A stretch of DNA of 64,000 nucleotides from Chaunax sp. Z400. Its lineage: Eukaryota > Chordata > Actinopteri > Lophiiformes > Chaunacidae. The stretch covers positions 27,453,810 to 27,517,809 of the forward strand of contig CM075187.1 of assembly GCA_037577475.1 (NCBI GenBank), in the 5' to 3' direction. Position 1 is the first letter of the stretch. Each line of letters opens with the position of its first letter. Below, piece after piece: positions 1-11,390 of the stretch. The notes below the pieces were generated by a model. It saw only the letters and a program-made list of their open reading frames with translations. It did not search any database and was not told the DNA's origin. A program made the translations under genes and the position numbers.

Positions 1-1130
1 TCCGCCATATACTACCTCTATGTTACACTGTATACTACCTGTATACTCCACCGTATACTACGTGTATATTACACCGTATACTACCTGTATACTCCACCGT
101 ATACTACATGCATATTACACCGTATACTGCCTGTATACTCCACCGTATACTACATGTATATTACACCGTATACTGCCTGTATACTCCACCATATACTACG
201 TGTATATTACACCGTATACTACCTGTATACTCCACCGTATACTACATGCATATTACATCGTATACTGCCTGTATACTCCACCGTATACTACATGTATATT
301 ACACCGTATACTGCTTGTATATTCCGCCATATACTACCTCTATATTACACCGTATACTACCTGTATACTCCACCGTATACTATGTGTATATTACACCATA
401 TACTACCTGTATACTCCACCATATACTACGTGTATATTACACCGTATACTACCTGTATACTCCACCGTATACTACATGTTTATTACACCGTATACTGCCT
501 GTATACTCCACCGTATACTACATGTATATTACACCGTATACTGCCTGTTTACTCCACTGTATACTACGTGTATATTACACCGTATACTGCCTGTATACTC
601 CACCGTATAGTACGTGTATATTACACCGTATACTACGTGTATATTACATCGTATACTGCCTGTATACTCCACCGTATACTACGTGTATATTACACCGTAT
701 ACTGCCTGTATACTCCACCGTATACTACGTGTATATTACACCATATACTACCTGTATACTCCACCATATACTATGTGTATATTACACCGTATACTGCCTG
801 TATACTCCACCGTATACTAAGTGTATATTACACCATATACTACCTGTATACTCCACCGTATACTACGTGTATATTACACCGTATACTGCCTGTATACTCC
901 ACCGTATACTACGTGTATATTACAACATATACTACCTGTATACTCCACCGTATACTATGTGTATATTACACCGTATACTGCCTGTACACTCCACCGTATA
1001 CTACTTGTGTATTACACTGTATTCTACCTGTATAGTCCATCTTATACTACGTGTATATTACACCGTATACTACCTGTATACTCCACTGTATACTACGTGT
1101 ATAATACACCGTATACCACCTGTACACCAG
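1..1130. repeat. 23-bp satellite with 46-bp dimeric unit
   Basis: Two alternating 23-bp monomers: one ends tgtatactcca, the other tgtatattaca, both starting ccgtatacta. About 49 monomers are present, and the array runs off the left edge of the window. Long open frames in all three forward frames are a by-product of the stop-free repeat. Confidence 0.96.
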
Positions 1131-3165
1131 AGAGTGGACACACAAACTAGTAACTATCTGGTAACACAGATTTGTTCTCAGCAGCTAAAGAACCTTTTAT
1201 TCTCTTTGATCACACCAGACCTAAACAGAGTTATTATTGATCCTATATTCATTGAAGCTGTTGATCATCTGCTGACTGCTGCTGTCTGTGATCTACGGAT
1301 CATGTTAAAAAATATTTATTCTAACATACCTTGTATTGATTTAAGAATATTATCAAATATAAAGTTGGCAGTATATGAAGATATAAAGTAATATAAAGTA
1401 TTACTGAACTTTCACTCAATATTACTGTATATGCTCAGCAGCCTGTATTAAGTGGTAAAGCAACAAATGTTGAAAGCAGAAACATCAGAATCCACTGCAG
1501 AGACATCACTCAGTATAATATCCTGTGGAAAAAAATATCTAGATCTCAACTGCAAATGTCTTAAAAGTGTTGGTTTTTTTGTGTGTGTTTGTTTGTTGGT
1601 TTGTTTTTTCTTATGTTTCTGGAGTACAGCAAGTCGCATGTTCTGAGATCCAACAGAGTCTATGATCTGAAGCTTAGGAGTTACTAATGGCTTTATTAAT
1701 TGGTTACTCATTAGCGAGAGCTTCGCCTCATTGACCAATGTAGGTGTACATTATAGCAATAATACCATGTACCGATATCAATAGGCAGATGACAATACAA
1801 CCAACTCTAGTTTAGTTGGGTTTTATCGCCGTAAGCATCGCTTCTTTCATCGGGCATCTCTCCTCTTCCTCTGGGGATGATGTCAAAGCGTTTAATCCGC
1901 ACAAAGATTAGTAAAGCGGGATTTATACCGGACCAATACTCCATGCTCCTATACTTCACATAAACGCCAATAATGGCTCAACATATGATCGTAACTTCAA
2001 TTAAAGTCTAACAACCGACGAACAGGTTTATAAAGGTATAATAAATGTCAATGACAATCTGGAAAACAACCACTTTGCGGCTTGTTGGAAGCGTCTGTGC
2101 GTCTTTTGCGCATCGAACTTCCCAAAATGAAACAGTTGTCACCTGGAGCTGCATTGTCGTCAAACAGCGTCAGTTTCATAACGAAACATCTCGCTCACAT
2201 CTCTCATTGAACGGTTGGTGATATTGATGGCCCTCGTACCTATACTTCACATGGATATGTACTAATAATCATCAAATCATCTGTGGATCATAAACCCACA
2301 TGTTAGCATAAACAAGTTAAAATATACTAAAGAATAAAATAAACAATTCTTACTCTCTCCAACAATGGCTTTTAGTCCAAGTGGTGCCATGACGAGCCCT
2401 CTGCTGCGTGTCCACTTCACACAAAACTGACCGGTGCCACTAACGTCAATCTCACAATAAGATACACATTTCCGCTCTAAACGATTACAAAATAAAAGCC
2501 TTCAGCCGGGAAAGTAGAACCGCGCTATTGTTAAAACTTAAAGGCACTATGTAGAGCGCATACGCCCGCAAGGGCAAAAAAGTATTTCAAATTCTAATTA
2601 CTAAGATAAACCAAAAAAGTTATCCATATGATAAGTGACTGATCACAACCACTGTGTATTGAAACTGAAATATCAGCCGAGCAACATCACGCAGAAGAAA
2701 ATATGTTTTGCATGAGAAGTAAAGTCCTTTAAGTAAAAGAGGAGATGAATGAAAATAAGAAACCCAGGTATGTTAGAAAATGACAATTATTAAAATAATT
2801 ATTATGTACTCTGCTTTTGTTACACTTGTGAAAACTGAATCATAGTAACAATGAATAAAAACATTTATGAAACTTATGAAATGTATAATGCGTGGAAAGC
2901 ACAGTTTGAAATCTCTGGTTCAAGTTTAAAAATAATCTATTGTGTGAATTGAAATTTATTAATACATGGATCCATCTTTTTTATCTGAATCTTCTCCAAA
3001 ATTCAGTGGTTCCCTCTTTCGCACATACCATTCACCAAATTACATGAAAGCAATGAATGAAGGGGGAGATCTATGAATGTTTTCACTTTCTGTAACATTG
3101 TCATCATATGGCTTTTTTCAGCACTTTCATCACTCATCAATCACCCATAAACTTCTCGACATATT
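1131..3165. other. No gene recognised
   Basis: AT-rich intergenic sequence. A T/G-rich run lies at 1570-1615. The segment 1800-2560 has a different, mixed composition and might be an old mobile element, but I see no coding or terminal repeats. Confidence 0.5.
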
Positions 3166-3169
3166 TTGT

Positions 3170-4245
3170 CGAGTGTGTGTGTGTGTGTGTGTGTATAGGT
3201 GTGTTTAGGTGTATAGGTGTGTTTAGGTGTGTTTAGGTGTATAGGTGTGTATAGGTGTATAGGTGTGTTTAGGTGTGTATAGGTGTGTTTAGGTGTGTAT
3301 AGGTGTGTTTAGGTGTGTATAGGTGTATAGGTGTGTATAGGTGTGTTTAGGTGTATAGGTGTGTATAGGTGTGTATAGGTGTGTTTAGGTGTGTATAGGT
3401 GTGTTTAGGTGTGTATAGGTGTATAGGTGTGTATAGGTGTGTTTAGGTGTATAGGTGTGTATAGGTGTGTTTAGGTGTGTATAGGTGTGTTTAGGTGTGT
3501 ATAGGTGTATAGGTGTGTATAGGTGTGTTTAGGTGTATAGGTGTGTATAGGTGTGTATAGGTGTGTATAGGTGTGTATAGGTGTGTTTAGGTGTATAGGT
3601 GTGTATAGGTGTGTTTAGGTGTATATGTGTGTATAGGTGTGTATAGGTGTGTATACGTGTGTTTAGGTGTATATGTGTGTATAGGTGTGTATAGGTGTGT
3701 TTAGGTGTATATGTGTGTATAGGTGTGTATAGGTGTGTATACGTGTGTTTAGGTGTATACTTGTGTTTAGGTGTATGGGTGTATAGGTGTATACTTGTGT
3801 TTAGGTGTATATGTGTGTATAGGTGTGTACAGGTGTATAGGTGTGTATAGGTGTGTTTAGGTGTGTATAGGTGTGTTTAGGTGTGTATAGGTGTGTTTAG
3901 GTGTATAGGTGTGTATAGGTGTGTACAGGTGTATAGGTGTGTATAGGTGTGTATAGGTGTGTATACGTGTGTTTAGGTGTATACTTGTGTTTAGGTGTAT
4001 GGGTGTATAGGTGTATACTTGTGTTTAGGTGTATATGTGTGTATAGGTGTGTACAGGTGTATAGGTGTGTACAGGTGTATAGGTGTGTATAGGTGTGTAT
4101 AGGTGTGTATAGGTGTGTACAGGTGTATAGGTGTGTATAGGTGTGTATAGGTGTGTTTAGGTGTATACTTGTGTTTAGGTGTATAGGTGTATAGATGTGT
4201 TTAGGTGTGTTTAGGTGTATACTTCTGTTTAGGTGTAAAGGTGTG
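3170..4245 (+). repeat. GT-rich minisatellite (gtgtataggt / gtgtttaggt units)
   Basis: A short (GT)n leads into about 1.05 kb of 6-10-bp units of the forms gtgtataggt, gtgtttaggt and gtataggt. The strand is almost free of C; the few C bases sit in variant units (acgtgt, acaggt, acttgt). Segments of about 140 bp recur, for example near 3230-3380 and 3350-3500. Confidence 0.95.
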
Positions 4246-4324
4246 TAAAGGTGGAGTTAGTGTCCTTTTGCCAGTTCACATGCTCTAGTAAGAGCTTTTA
4301 GTTCTAGCAGTTGGGCAGAGCAGA

Positions 4325-4567
4325 TTACTCTAGCCTGCTTCCAAAACTATAAATTAACCATTTACATGTTGTTATTGCATAACTTGCTTTCAGGTCATTA
4401 CCATCTCTATAACATAATCTGTCAACAAACAAAGTGAAGTCAGAATTGCTGAGAGGAGTCAATTGTAAATCAGAATGCTGTCTGGCATATTTCTCTACTT
4501 CAGACACACATGCATGTTCAGTACCATCAGTTGGTGAAGGAATTGTCAACTGAATATTTGATTTCAT
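4325..4567 (-). pseudogene. Endogenous retrovirus pol fragment (RNase H region), degenerate
   Basis: An 80-codon minus-strand frame contains a stretch resembling the start of retroviral RNase H: an LFVD motif followed by a YRDG and a SYAI segment, preceded by the acidic linker usual before it. No LTR, gag or envelope is visible nearby, so this is an isolated, inactive relic. The short length makes the family assignment tentative. Confidence 0.5.
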
Positions 4568-5914
4568 GAGCTTTTTATAGTTACATCAAAATACTCTAGC
4601 AACCAGTAATAGTCCAAAATTCTCTGAGCTGTTAAAACAAATTAATTTTCCTCTGTGAGATTCTCCAGCCGGTGTTGGGCAAGTATCTCAATCGGATACC
4701 TCATTGTTAGCGATGATGCCTTCTCATAGAGCAAATGAGCGGCTGCCTACATCTGATAACACTCGGGAAACCCCAACTCAGCGGGGGAGAGCACTGTGTT
4801 ATGTTATGGGCTGGGTATTGTCCCCAGTACCCGTTTGTTGTGTTAAAATGCTACAAATACGTCACGGTCTACAAGAAACATACAACTCAAAGGGCTGCCT
4901 ATAATCAGTAATCAGTGCTTAAGCTAGAGCCTGCTGGAGCAGGGATTAAATTTAATTAATAATTAATTTAAAATGTAATAGTTGGTTTTAATAGTTACAA
5001 AAAGCTACATGTTCCTCTGATGCTCATTTCAATGGACCATGCATGGTTTTTGGTGCATTGGTGAGCCCCCCTCAACAGAGAAATTTGTGTTACAACCCCC
5101 AGTAAAACTCAACCTTTACCCCAAAAAGGAGGACCAACATAAATGAGAGTTAGGGTTAGCCAAAAAGGAAATGCTTGAATTTATTCAACAAAACATGAAA
5201 CATAAAATAATCAACCAACCTATATAATCGAAACCAAAACGTCCAACAGAACAAAACAACCAAGGCTGATGAGCCAAAAATGAATAAAAGCAGAGCAGCC
5301 ACCCAGACCAGCCCACATAGGGACCGTCAGACTGGGCACTGACCCTCTACCCTAACCAAGTTTTAACAATCTTACTAATGTGAAAATAAAGCCGCGAAAA
5401 TAGAACTACCAGACCCATCAGAAAATAACAAACATAAATCAAAACTAAACAATACTACTTGGAGTCAGCTGAGAAATTTCTTTAATTCCCCCTTCAAAAG
5501 TCTGCCAAGATATTCAACTTTTTGTTTTTTCTCAGTATCAACTCTATCACCATTACAGAAAACATTTCTCTGTCAGTCTGCATCTTATACCAAACATCCT
5601 TAAACCTTCTATCTTGTCCCTGTGACACATAAGCATCAGTAGGATTGTGTGTGCATATTTGAAAAAATCCTACCTAGCATCATCATCATTGTCTTTACAC
5701 ACACTATAAGCAGAGTTAGAAAGCAAGGTATTTTATTCATGCTCACTAAGGCCGCCACAGCATGTATTATTTTCTTATATTATGATGTGGTGTTGGTTTT
5801 GTTGGTGTGCCTGATAAGTGTTTTTGTTCATTCCAGTCAGTGTGTGTGCGTTCTTGTTCATACCAGTCATCCTTCTCTGGAATTGGTCTGGCCTCCTCCT
5901 GGTGTCAGTCTGAC
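4568..5914. other. No gene recognised
   Basis: Intergenic sequence. The stretch 4660-4900 has higher GC and may be an old element. Nothing with a recognisable domain is seen. Confidence 0.4.
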
Positions 5915-6482
5915 AGGTGTGTGTTTTCTGCTGGTGTGTGTGTCTTTTCTTCTGCTAGCTAAATTTTTTTTTTTAAAGAAATATATATATATATTTATCT
6001 ATTTTTTTTATAGAATATACAGTATTAAACAGCAATCAGAGCATCAGTTGCTCTTTCTTATACCCCTAATGACTAAATAAATCTTGAGCAGAACATTAAC
6101 ACTTCTGGTACAATAAAATTACTCTCCTATTATCACAATAAAACCATAAAAGTCCTGGGAGAGACACTGATGAATACCTGTATACTGTGCTCTTTAGAGG
6201 TGTATTTTTACAGAGTGAGCTACTTCAAACAGGTTACCAAGTACACACGTCTGGCAGTATCATCACATTTTGTGTCCCTCACTCAACCTGAAGTGCTTTG
6301 ACCCATAGGCTCTGGCTGGCTGGCTGCCAGTAAATTAAATAAATGCTTGAAAAAGTAGCGTGGAAGTGAGTCTTGGCTTGAATTCAGCATGCCATTAATG
6401 ATAATGCCTGAATTCTGAGGATAAAGTCAGAATTCTGAGAATAATAAATTCAGTACATGACCAATCTTAAAATTTTATGCTT

Positions 6483-6488
6483 TTTATT
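6483..6488 (-). terminator. Polyadenylation signal AATAAA for mini-vigilin
   Basis: AATAAA on the minus strand, about 108 nt after the stop codon, in an AT-rich stretch. Confidence 0.5.
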
Positions 6489-6595
6489 CATTTAAATTTT
6501 TAGATTTTTAGGGTCAGCAGTCAGTCCAGGGCAAGAGGGGGATGATGATGATGATGGTGTCCAGTTAAGGTGAGGCCCTTCTGTAGTAGCACAGC

Positions 6596-6667
6596 TTAAC
6601 GCTTGGTTCTAGTTGCCACGGCGGGTCCAATGCTGGGGAAATTGTCAAAGCAACTCATATCAGGAAC
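6596..6667 (-). CDS. mini-vigilin exon 10 (C-terminus and stop)
   Basis: 23 codons plus TAA: VPDMSCFDNFPSIGPAVATR, then TKR, matching the APDMSSSEEFPSFG and -KR end of vigilin. The acceptor is cttatag. Confidence 0.78.
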   Translation of the reverse strand, partial: VPDMSCFDNFPSIGPAVATRTKR

Positions 6668-9600
6668 CTATAAGTAGAAAAAGAGGTGATTAACAAAATA
6701 AGATGCGACCAATTCTAATTTCAAACAGTGTCAGGCTTGTTGGAAATCCTCACCTTCTCATTGGCAGTGGTCCTGGGAGTCTGCCTCACAACAGAGCCAT
6801 TGGATGGGCCACGTTCTTCATGCATCACAACAGTGCTACGCCTAGGAGGCCTCAGGTAAGACTTCAGCTCATCATCCTCCATCTGCCAGAAGTGAACATA
6901 CAGTATATCAGATCTAATGAGCAAACTGTAAACATTACAGAAGAAATTTGTAGTACCTCCAGCAAATATTAACACCTGCAATGGGGTGCAACTTACATAT
7001 TTGTCTTCCAGCTTAAGGAGGTGGTTAATGGCTTCATCCACAAGCTTGGTGCGACCTGTGACCGTCACACGGTTCGGTTCTGCAGCTCCTCGCCGGGGAA
7101 ACCTGATATCAACCTAAAAACAAAACATAAAAAATTAAATTTAGCCACATGAAGGACTGTATACTTTTTTAAGTGATTTAATACACAAAAGGAGTCAAGG
7201 ATCCAAGAGGAGCCCAAGGAGACAGCCCAGAAAGTATACTTTTTAGAAAGTATATTAAGTAGGTTGCTTTCTTAAGTAGATACCACCTGACCTTAAACAC
7301 ACAAGCTGGATCCAACCATCACTTTGCAAACCTCAAGATTCACAGGAAAAAGCCTATTATACCCAAACAAGACCACCCCAGTGGGGGCAATCAGCACCCA
7401 AGGCCAGCCCAGGCTAAAGTCAGAGCTAAATCACATCATTACGTCATCTATTGTCTAGAAGCATCAATGTGATTACAGAAAATGTCATCATTTTTGCTTT
7501 GATTGATATACTGGAGAAACCGGTTCATGCTATTACTCTTATACAAGAGTATCAACGATGCCAGCGTTGATTAAAGATGATAAGGGTGGTGGGGCAGGCA
7601 AGCTAAACAGACATGTAGGAGGATTGTTCAGCCTTGGTGGAAGTATGTTCTCCACTGAATGGCATTATAGATATATATGTATATATATGTTGCCAAGTGC
7701 AGAGGTGATCTTTAAAAGATGCAAGTAAGGATTTTAGCCAGATAAGAACGGGCTAACAAGGCATAAGTGGTGACACAATGAAAGCTCAAAAACACCATGC
7801 AAGTAAACTGTTATTTTGCTACACTGACAGGAACGTCTCCCTTCCTGTCTGCAGACTCATCTTAAACTCATTCATGATCTTCTTGATTCCATTGCCCTGG
7901 GCTCCAATGATCCGGGAATGAACCCCGCTGTCCAGGGTGATGTCCTCTGAGATCCTGTCTTGAAGCTCATCTACGATGGCCTGGATAGCATCCCGTGCTG
8001 CTGTGGTATTGTGCTCATACCCAGTAATAGTTATCTGATCCTGTGGAGGAACAAATTCAACATGACAAAGAAAAAACTGTGAATTTAAGGACAAAAACAA
8101 ACAAACAATTTCTTCCTCTCTCATAATAATCTGTATGATAATGACTACCACAGTTATTGGTTACTCCTTTTCTGTGAGTGTTCTCATTAGTAATGTCATG
8201 TCTGAAAAGGTAACTTGTCAACACCTGCTGTGCTGATGAGGGTCCACTTTTTGACAATATCCATTTTGATATGTAATTAAAGGAAAACAAGGGAACAAGT
8301 TCTGCAGGAATGCCATACCTGGTTCCTATTTGGGAACTCGACGTTCACGTCATGCTCAGCGCAGATGGCTTTGACGGTTTCACCCTTGCGGCCGATGATT
8401 TTGGGGTAATACATGGGGTCCACAGTGATGGTCTGTTTGAAGCCCCTGAGCGTCTGTAGAGGGAGTTGATGAAAACAACCATTACCAAAGTTAATAATTA
8501 AGGTCTTTCCTCATTCAAGGTTATCATGACAGTGGCCTTGAAAGTAACCTCAAAGATAGCTGTGAATCCTAAACACAGCAGACACTTCAAAATACCACCA
8601 GAAAGAGTTCAGCAGAAAATGCCTGACCTCAGTACACACCTTGACATAAACCTCAGTGAGGGCCTGAACCAGACGGCCTGGCTCCCCTCGAAGGATGACT
8701 GTCTCTGAGCCGCTGTCAAAAGGTGGAATCTCAACTGAGACACCAGTTTTGTCCAGGATGTCCTGCAGCGTCTTTCCATTGGGGCCAATCACATACTTAT
8801 GCTGTGATTTCTTCACCTCCACTGCAATGCTGGTGGTACTCTTCTTCTGCAATACAAAGGGTAGATCAGCAACATTGAATTTTGACCACCTGCTGCCTTT
8901 GCCCAGTGATGACAATCTCTGTTGTGTTTACATTTGGAGGGGGAACATGGATGCAGGCACCAGTCTCCTGCATTATTTGTCCTACCAGCTTATTGTAGGC
9001 AACGGTGATAAATGGGTGATACACCTTTTCAATGTTCACTCTCCGCACAGCATGTTTGTCCTAAGGGTGAGAAGGTCAGAGAAAAACTTTGAAAATGCAT
9101 CCTAAAGCTGTGGTATCTGGGATGTACCTCAGAAGTAAGCTGGTTGTCTCAGGAGTCACGTTACCTGCTCAGCAGAGATCAACAGGATCTCATGCTTTGC
9201 CTTCTCCAGGCCCTCCTTGGTACCAGAGATCTTTATCTGGTTGCTGGGGTCGTCAGGTCCAGGGATCTGGATTGTGGTGCCCGTCTTACACTCTAACTCC
9301 TGAAGCTTCAGCCCATTTCTGCCGATAAGAAAACAGTGATTCTGCTTGGGGATGTCAAGAGTCTCTGAATCCTGGTAAGGGATAAAATGTACACTTTTGT
9401 TTTCAACTATTAATGCCGATACATTTATCATTGAAAAAGATGGCTCTCCAAACCTGAATGTGCAGTTGGGACACAATCTCCCTATGGGCCATCATCACTT
9501 TATCTACATTTCCAGAGACCATGATGGAGAGACCCTGGTCTTTGGAGAAAAACAGTTCCATATGGACTCCGGTCGTCTTCATTATGCCAGCACAGACCAT

Positions 9601-9839
9601 CACTTGGTCTCTTTCCCTGCACTTGCTCTGCTCCAGAGGCACATGGAAAATCTATTTCATGTGGAAAAACAAAAAAAATAAGTCGGTTTAATGAAACAAA
9701 CTATTGTTACCATCAGGATTGCTTACAAAAAGGAGTAAACTTTTAAGCTGTGGTGTTGGTTTTGAAAATATTGTACCTGGGTGATAATGGCAGACTCATG
9801 GTACGTGTTGAAGCTCTGCTGCGTCCGTATGGTGTTCAT
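6596..9839 (-). CDS. Vigilin-like KH protein lacking central KH domains (mini-vigilin), ten exons
   Basis: Ten minus-strand exons join in frame to about 492 codons. The order matches both ends of vigilin (HDLBP): degenerate KH (residues 22-87), KH with IGRNG (88-156), KH with AYNKLVGQIM (157-213), KH with IGPNG (214-282), then straight to the last two KH modules with IGRKG (283-350) and IGAQG (350-426) and the basic C-terminal tail. Human vigilin is about 1268 residues with 14-15 KH modules, so roughly nine central modules are missing; the 186-nt intron between exons 5 and 6 is too short to hide them. Vigilins bind RNA through KH folds. Oddities: a 43-nt intron between exons 4 and 5, and a donor changed from GT to AT after exon 7. 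The frames are otherwise clean. It may be a recently inactivated or alternatively spliced paralogue. Confidence 0.72.
6754..6882 (-). CDS. mini-vigilin exon 9
   Basis: 43 codons (LKSYLRPPRR, then SNGSVVRQTPRTTANEK), aligning loosely with the VYMKPP and GFVVRDAPWTA region of the vigilin tail. The acceptor is tctggcag and the donor gtgagg. Confidence 0.75.
6997..7113 (-). CDS. mini-vigilin exon 8 (end of last KH)
   Basis: 39 codons starting VDIRFPRRGAAEPNRVTVTG, then DEAINHLLKLEDKY, matching the second half of the last vigilin KH. The acceptor is gtttttag and the donor gtaagt. Confidence 0.84.
7861..8040 (-). CDS. mini-vigilin exon 7 (end of penultimate KH, start of last KH)
   Basis: 60 codons (DQITITGYEHNTTAARDAIQ, then VHSRIIGAQGNGIKKIMNEF). 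The natural 3' end after Lys is followed by atgagt instead of gtgagt, so the donor dinucleotide is lost. At 180 nt, skipping this exon would keep the frame. Confidence 0.8.
8319..8453 (-). CDS. mini-vigilin exon 6 (penultimate KH, first part)
   Basis: 45 codons (ITVDPMYYPKIIGRKGETVK, then EHDVNVEFPNRN), matching the penultimate KH module of vigilin. The acceptor is ctctacag and the donor gtatgg. Confidence 0.87.
8640..8846 (-). CDS. mini-vigilin exon 5 (KH)
   Basis: 69 codons (TTSIAVEVKKSQHKYVIGPN, then TGVSVEIPP and SETVILRGEP), very close to vigilin. The acceptor is gtattgcag and the donor gtgtgt. Confidence 0.87.
8890..9060 (-). CDS. mini-vigilin exon 4 (KH)
   Basis: 57 codons (VYHPFITVAYNKLVGQIMQE, HVPPPNVNTTEIVITG). 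The exon stops at RQQ, about 15 residues short of the family's inter-KH linker. If the following gtggtc is not used as donor, translation ends within eight codons. Confidence 0.78.
9165..9371 (-). CDS. mini-vigilin exon 3 (KH)
   Basis: 69 codons with FLIGRNGLKLQELE and IQIPGPDDPSNQIKISGTKE, a full KH module with GRNG loop. A Cys replaces the usual His two residues before LIG. The second copy on the right keeps His. Confidence 0.87.
9454..9651 (-). CDS. mini-vigilin exon 2 (degenerate KH)
   Basis: 66 codons: IFHVPLEQSKCRERDQV, then SKDQGLSIMVSGNVDKVM, matching the first, GxxG-less KH module of vigilin (VFHVPLEE, AKDQGLSIMVSG). The junctions are aaatag/attttcc and attcag/gtttgg. Confidence 0.85.
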
Positions 9840-9868
9840 TGTTGAAATTGGTGAGTCTGAGTGTTTCA
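9777..9868 (-). CDS. mini-vigilin exon 1 (start codon at 9839)
   Basis: The acceptor cctttcag implies an upstream non-coding exon. ATG lies at 9839-9837, and 21 codons end in ESAIITQ, matching ASVITQ just before the first KH module of vigilin. The rest of the usual vigilin N-terminus is absent. Bases 9840-9868 are 5' UTR. Confidence 0.72.
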
Positions 9869-11080
9869 CTGAAAGGAAAATGAATACATTTGACAAGAGA
9901 AAAAGTATAACATTACATCATTATGACATTTTCTGACAAAGTTTGAGCAGTTTTGGTTAAAGAGAAATACTAAATTAGTCAACAAACTTTTTTGTTACTT
10001 CAGTATTGCCAAAGCACAGTCTGTAAAATTTATATTTTATATTTATATAGCAACGTTGTACTAAACAGACTTATGAATATTTAGCATCAGTCTAGCTGAT
10101 GCATCAACCTTAGTCTTGTATTCTGTAAGTCTGGGATACACAAAGAAATGTTTTACACATAAGCACTGCCAGTGACATATGGATGGAGTCATTTCCTTAT
10201 TTAACCAAGAACTTTAATTATGTACTTAAGCTAAAACTAGATAAACCAGTCCACTCCTTAAATAGTGGCAAAAAGCCATCCTCTGACGTGTTATTTGAAC
10301 ACAATTAGCATGGTACAGGCTACAAGCTTATCATAGACCATTGTCACCGTTATCTTCTAAATCTACTGTCAAAAGAAGCCATATATCTATCCCAGAATAA
10401 TCGACTTGTCACATCACATGTGAGCTGTGTATTACTGTGTGCTCAGACTGAGTGATGAGTTCAAGTTAGCCTTAGTGCCATAAAGAATAATGGTGTATAG
10501 GAGTAAATTACATTTAGTTTACCTTGAAGAAATCAGTTGTTCTCTGTTTGATGGAAATGGTTCAACACTGGAACATCCACTATCTTTATCTCCACCGCAC
10601 AGAATATCGCTGATTTTTTATTAAAGCATTGTTATTAAAACACCTGTTGAGTGATTGTATTCCAAGACATCTTTACTGTAATTACTTGTATTCTGTCTCT
10701 GTGTAAATCAAGTATGTTGACATCGACATGTCTATTCAGAAAGCAAGCTTATTTTAAAAACCAGATTATATGCAGTACAATGCAAAAATACACAAGTCAC
10801 AAAAAATGTAAAAGTGTACAATGAGTGCTATCCGAAGGTTTTCAATAAAAAAAATTAATATCTTGACACTTCAGTGTCATCATCTTTGGGATTGGGCTTC
10901 CATCACTGCCACCATCAGTCCAAGCAAAGTGCTGGTGTCCACTTCCATCTTCTGCAGGACAGCTGACTTAAAGAGTTCTTTGCACAGGTTGAGGTTAGGT
11001 TGAGATGATCTCTGAGTAGAATAAGTCCTATTTATGCCTCTGGACCACATTGCAGTGGCGGATCTAGAATTTTTCTAAAT
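9869..11080. other. Upstream region of mini-vigilin
   Basis: A candidate non-coding first exon on the minus strand ends at about 10532 with donor ttcaag/gtaaac. The segment 9985-11275 has no counterpart in the right arm, so the truncated copy lacks this presumed promoter. Confidence 0.35.
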
Positions 11081-11084
11081 CAGG

Positions 11085-11390
11085 GGCCATAGAGGGGCCA
11101 CATTTTTTACAGAGGGGTCAACTATATGTTCAACATTCATGCACGTTTCCTTAGTCAGTAAGATGTATACACAGAATATTTCACCAGTCATTCATTGTTT
11201 GCTGTTGGCTCCATAGCTTTTAATAAAGACACACATAATTGAATATATTATGCAAATTGTGTCTTTTTCAAGCACATGTTGGCAAAGCTAACTTTTAGCA
11301 AAGTTTAGCAATTATTGAATTTTAAACTAGGATGCATAAATAAATATAAGAAATGAGACACTTTCCAATTATGTAATCCATAATTGTTGA
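11085..11390. repeat. Direct repeat copy A of 300-bp segment
   Basis: Shares about 300 bp in the same orientation with 13312-13600, starting gccacatttt and including gcttttaata / gcttttagaa. Part of it (from about 11275) also lies in the right arm. The sequence just before it (cagtggcggatctag) resembles a dispersed fish element. Confidence 0.85.

Noticed and set aside
20..1391. Overlapping forward ORFs up to 427 codons
   Set aside because: They are products of the stop-free 23/46-bp satellite; the translation is a monotonous Tyr/Thr/Leu repeat with no domain.
3170..4245. Interstitial telomere
   Set aside because: Words like tttaggtg resemble TTAGGG only loosely, and no run of true TTAGGG units is present.
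5649..6080. 143-codon plus-strand ORF
   Set aside because: Low-complexity hydrophobic translation across GT-rich and AT-rich sequence, no conserved domain; part lies in the inverted arm, where the partner has no equivalent frame.
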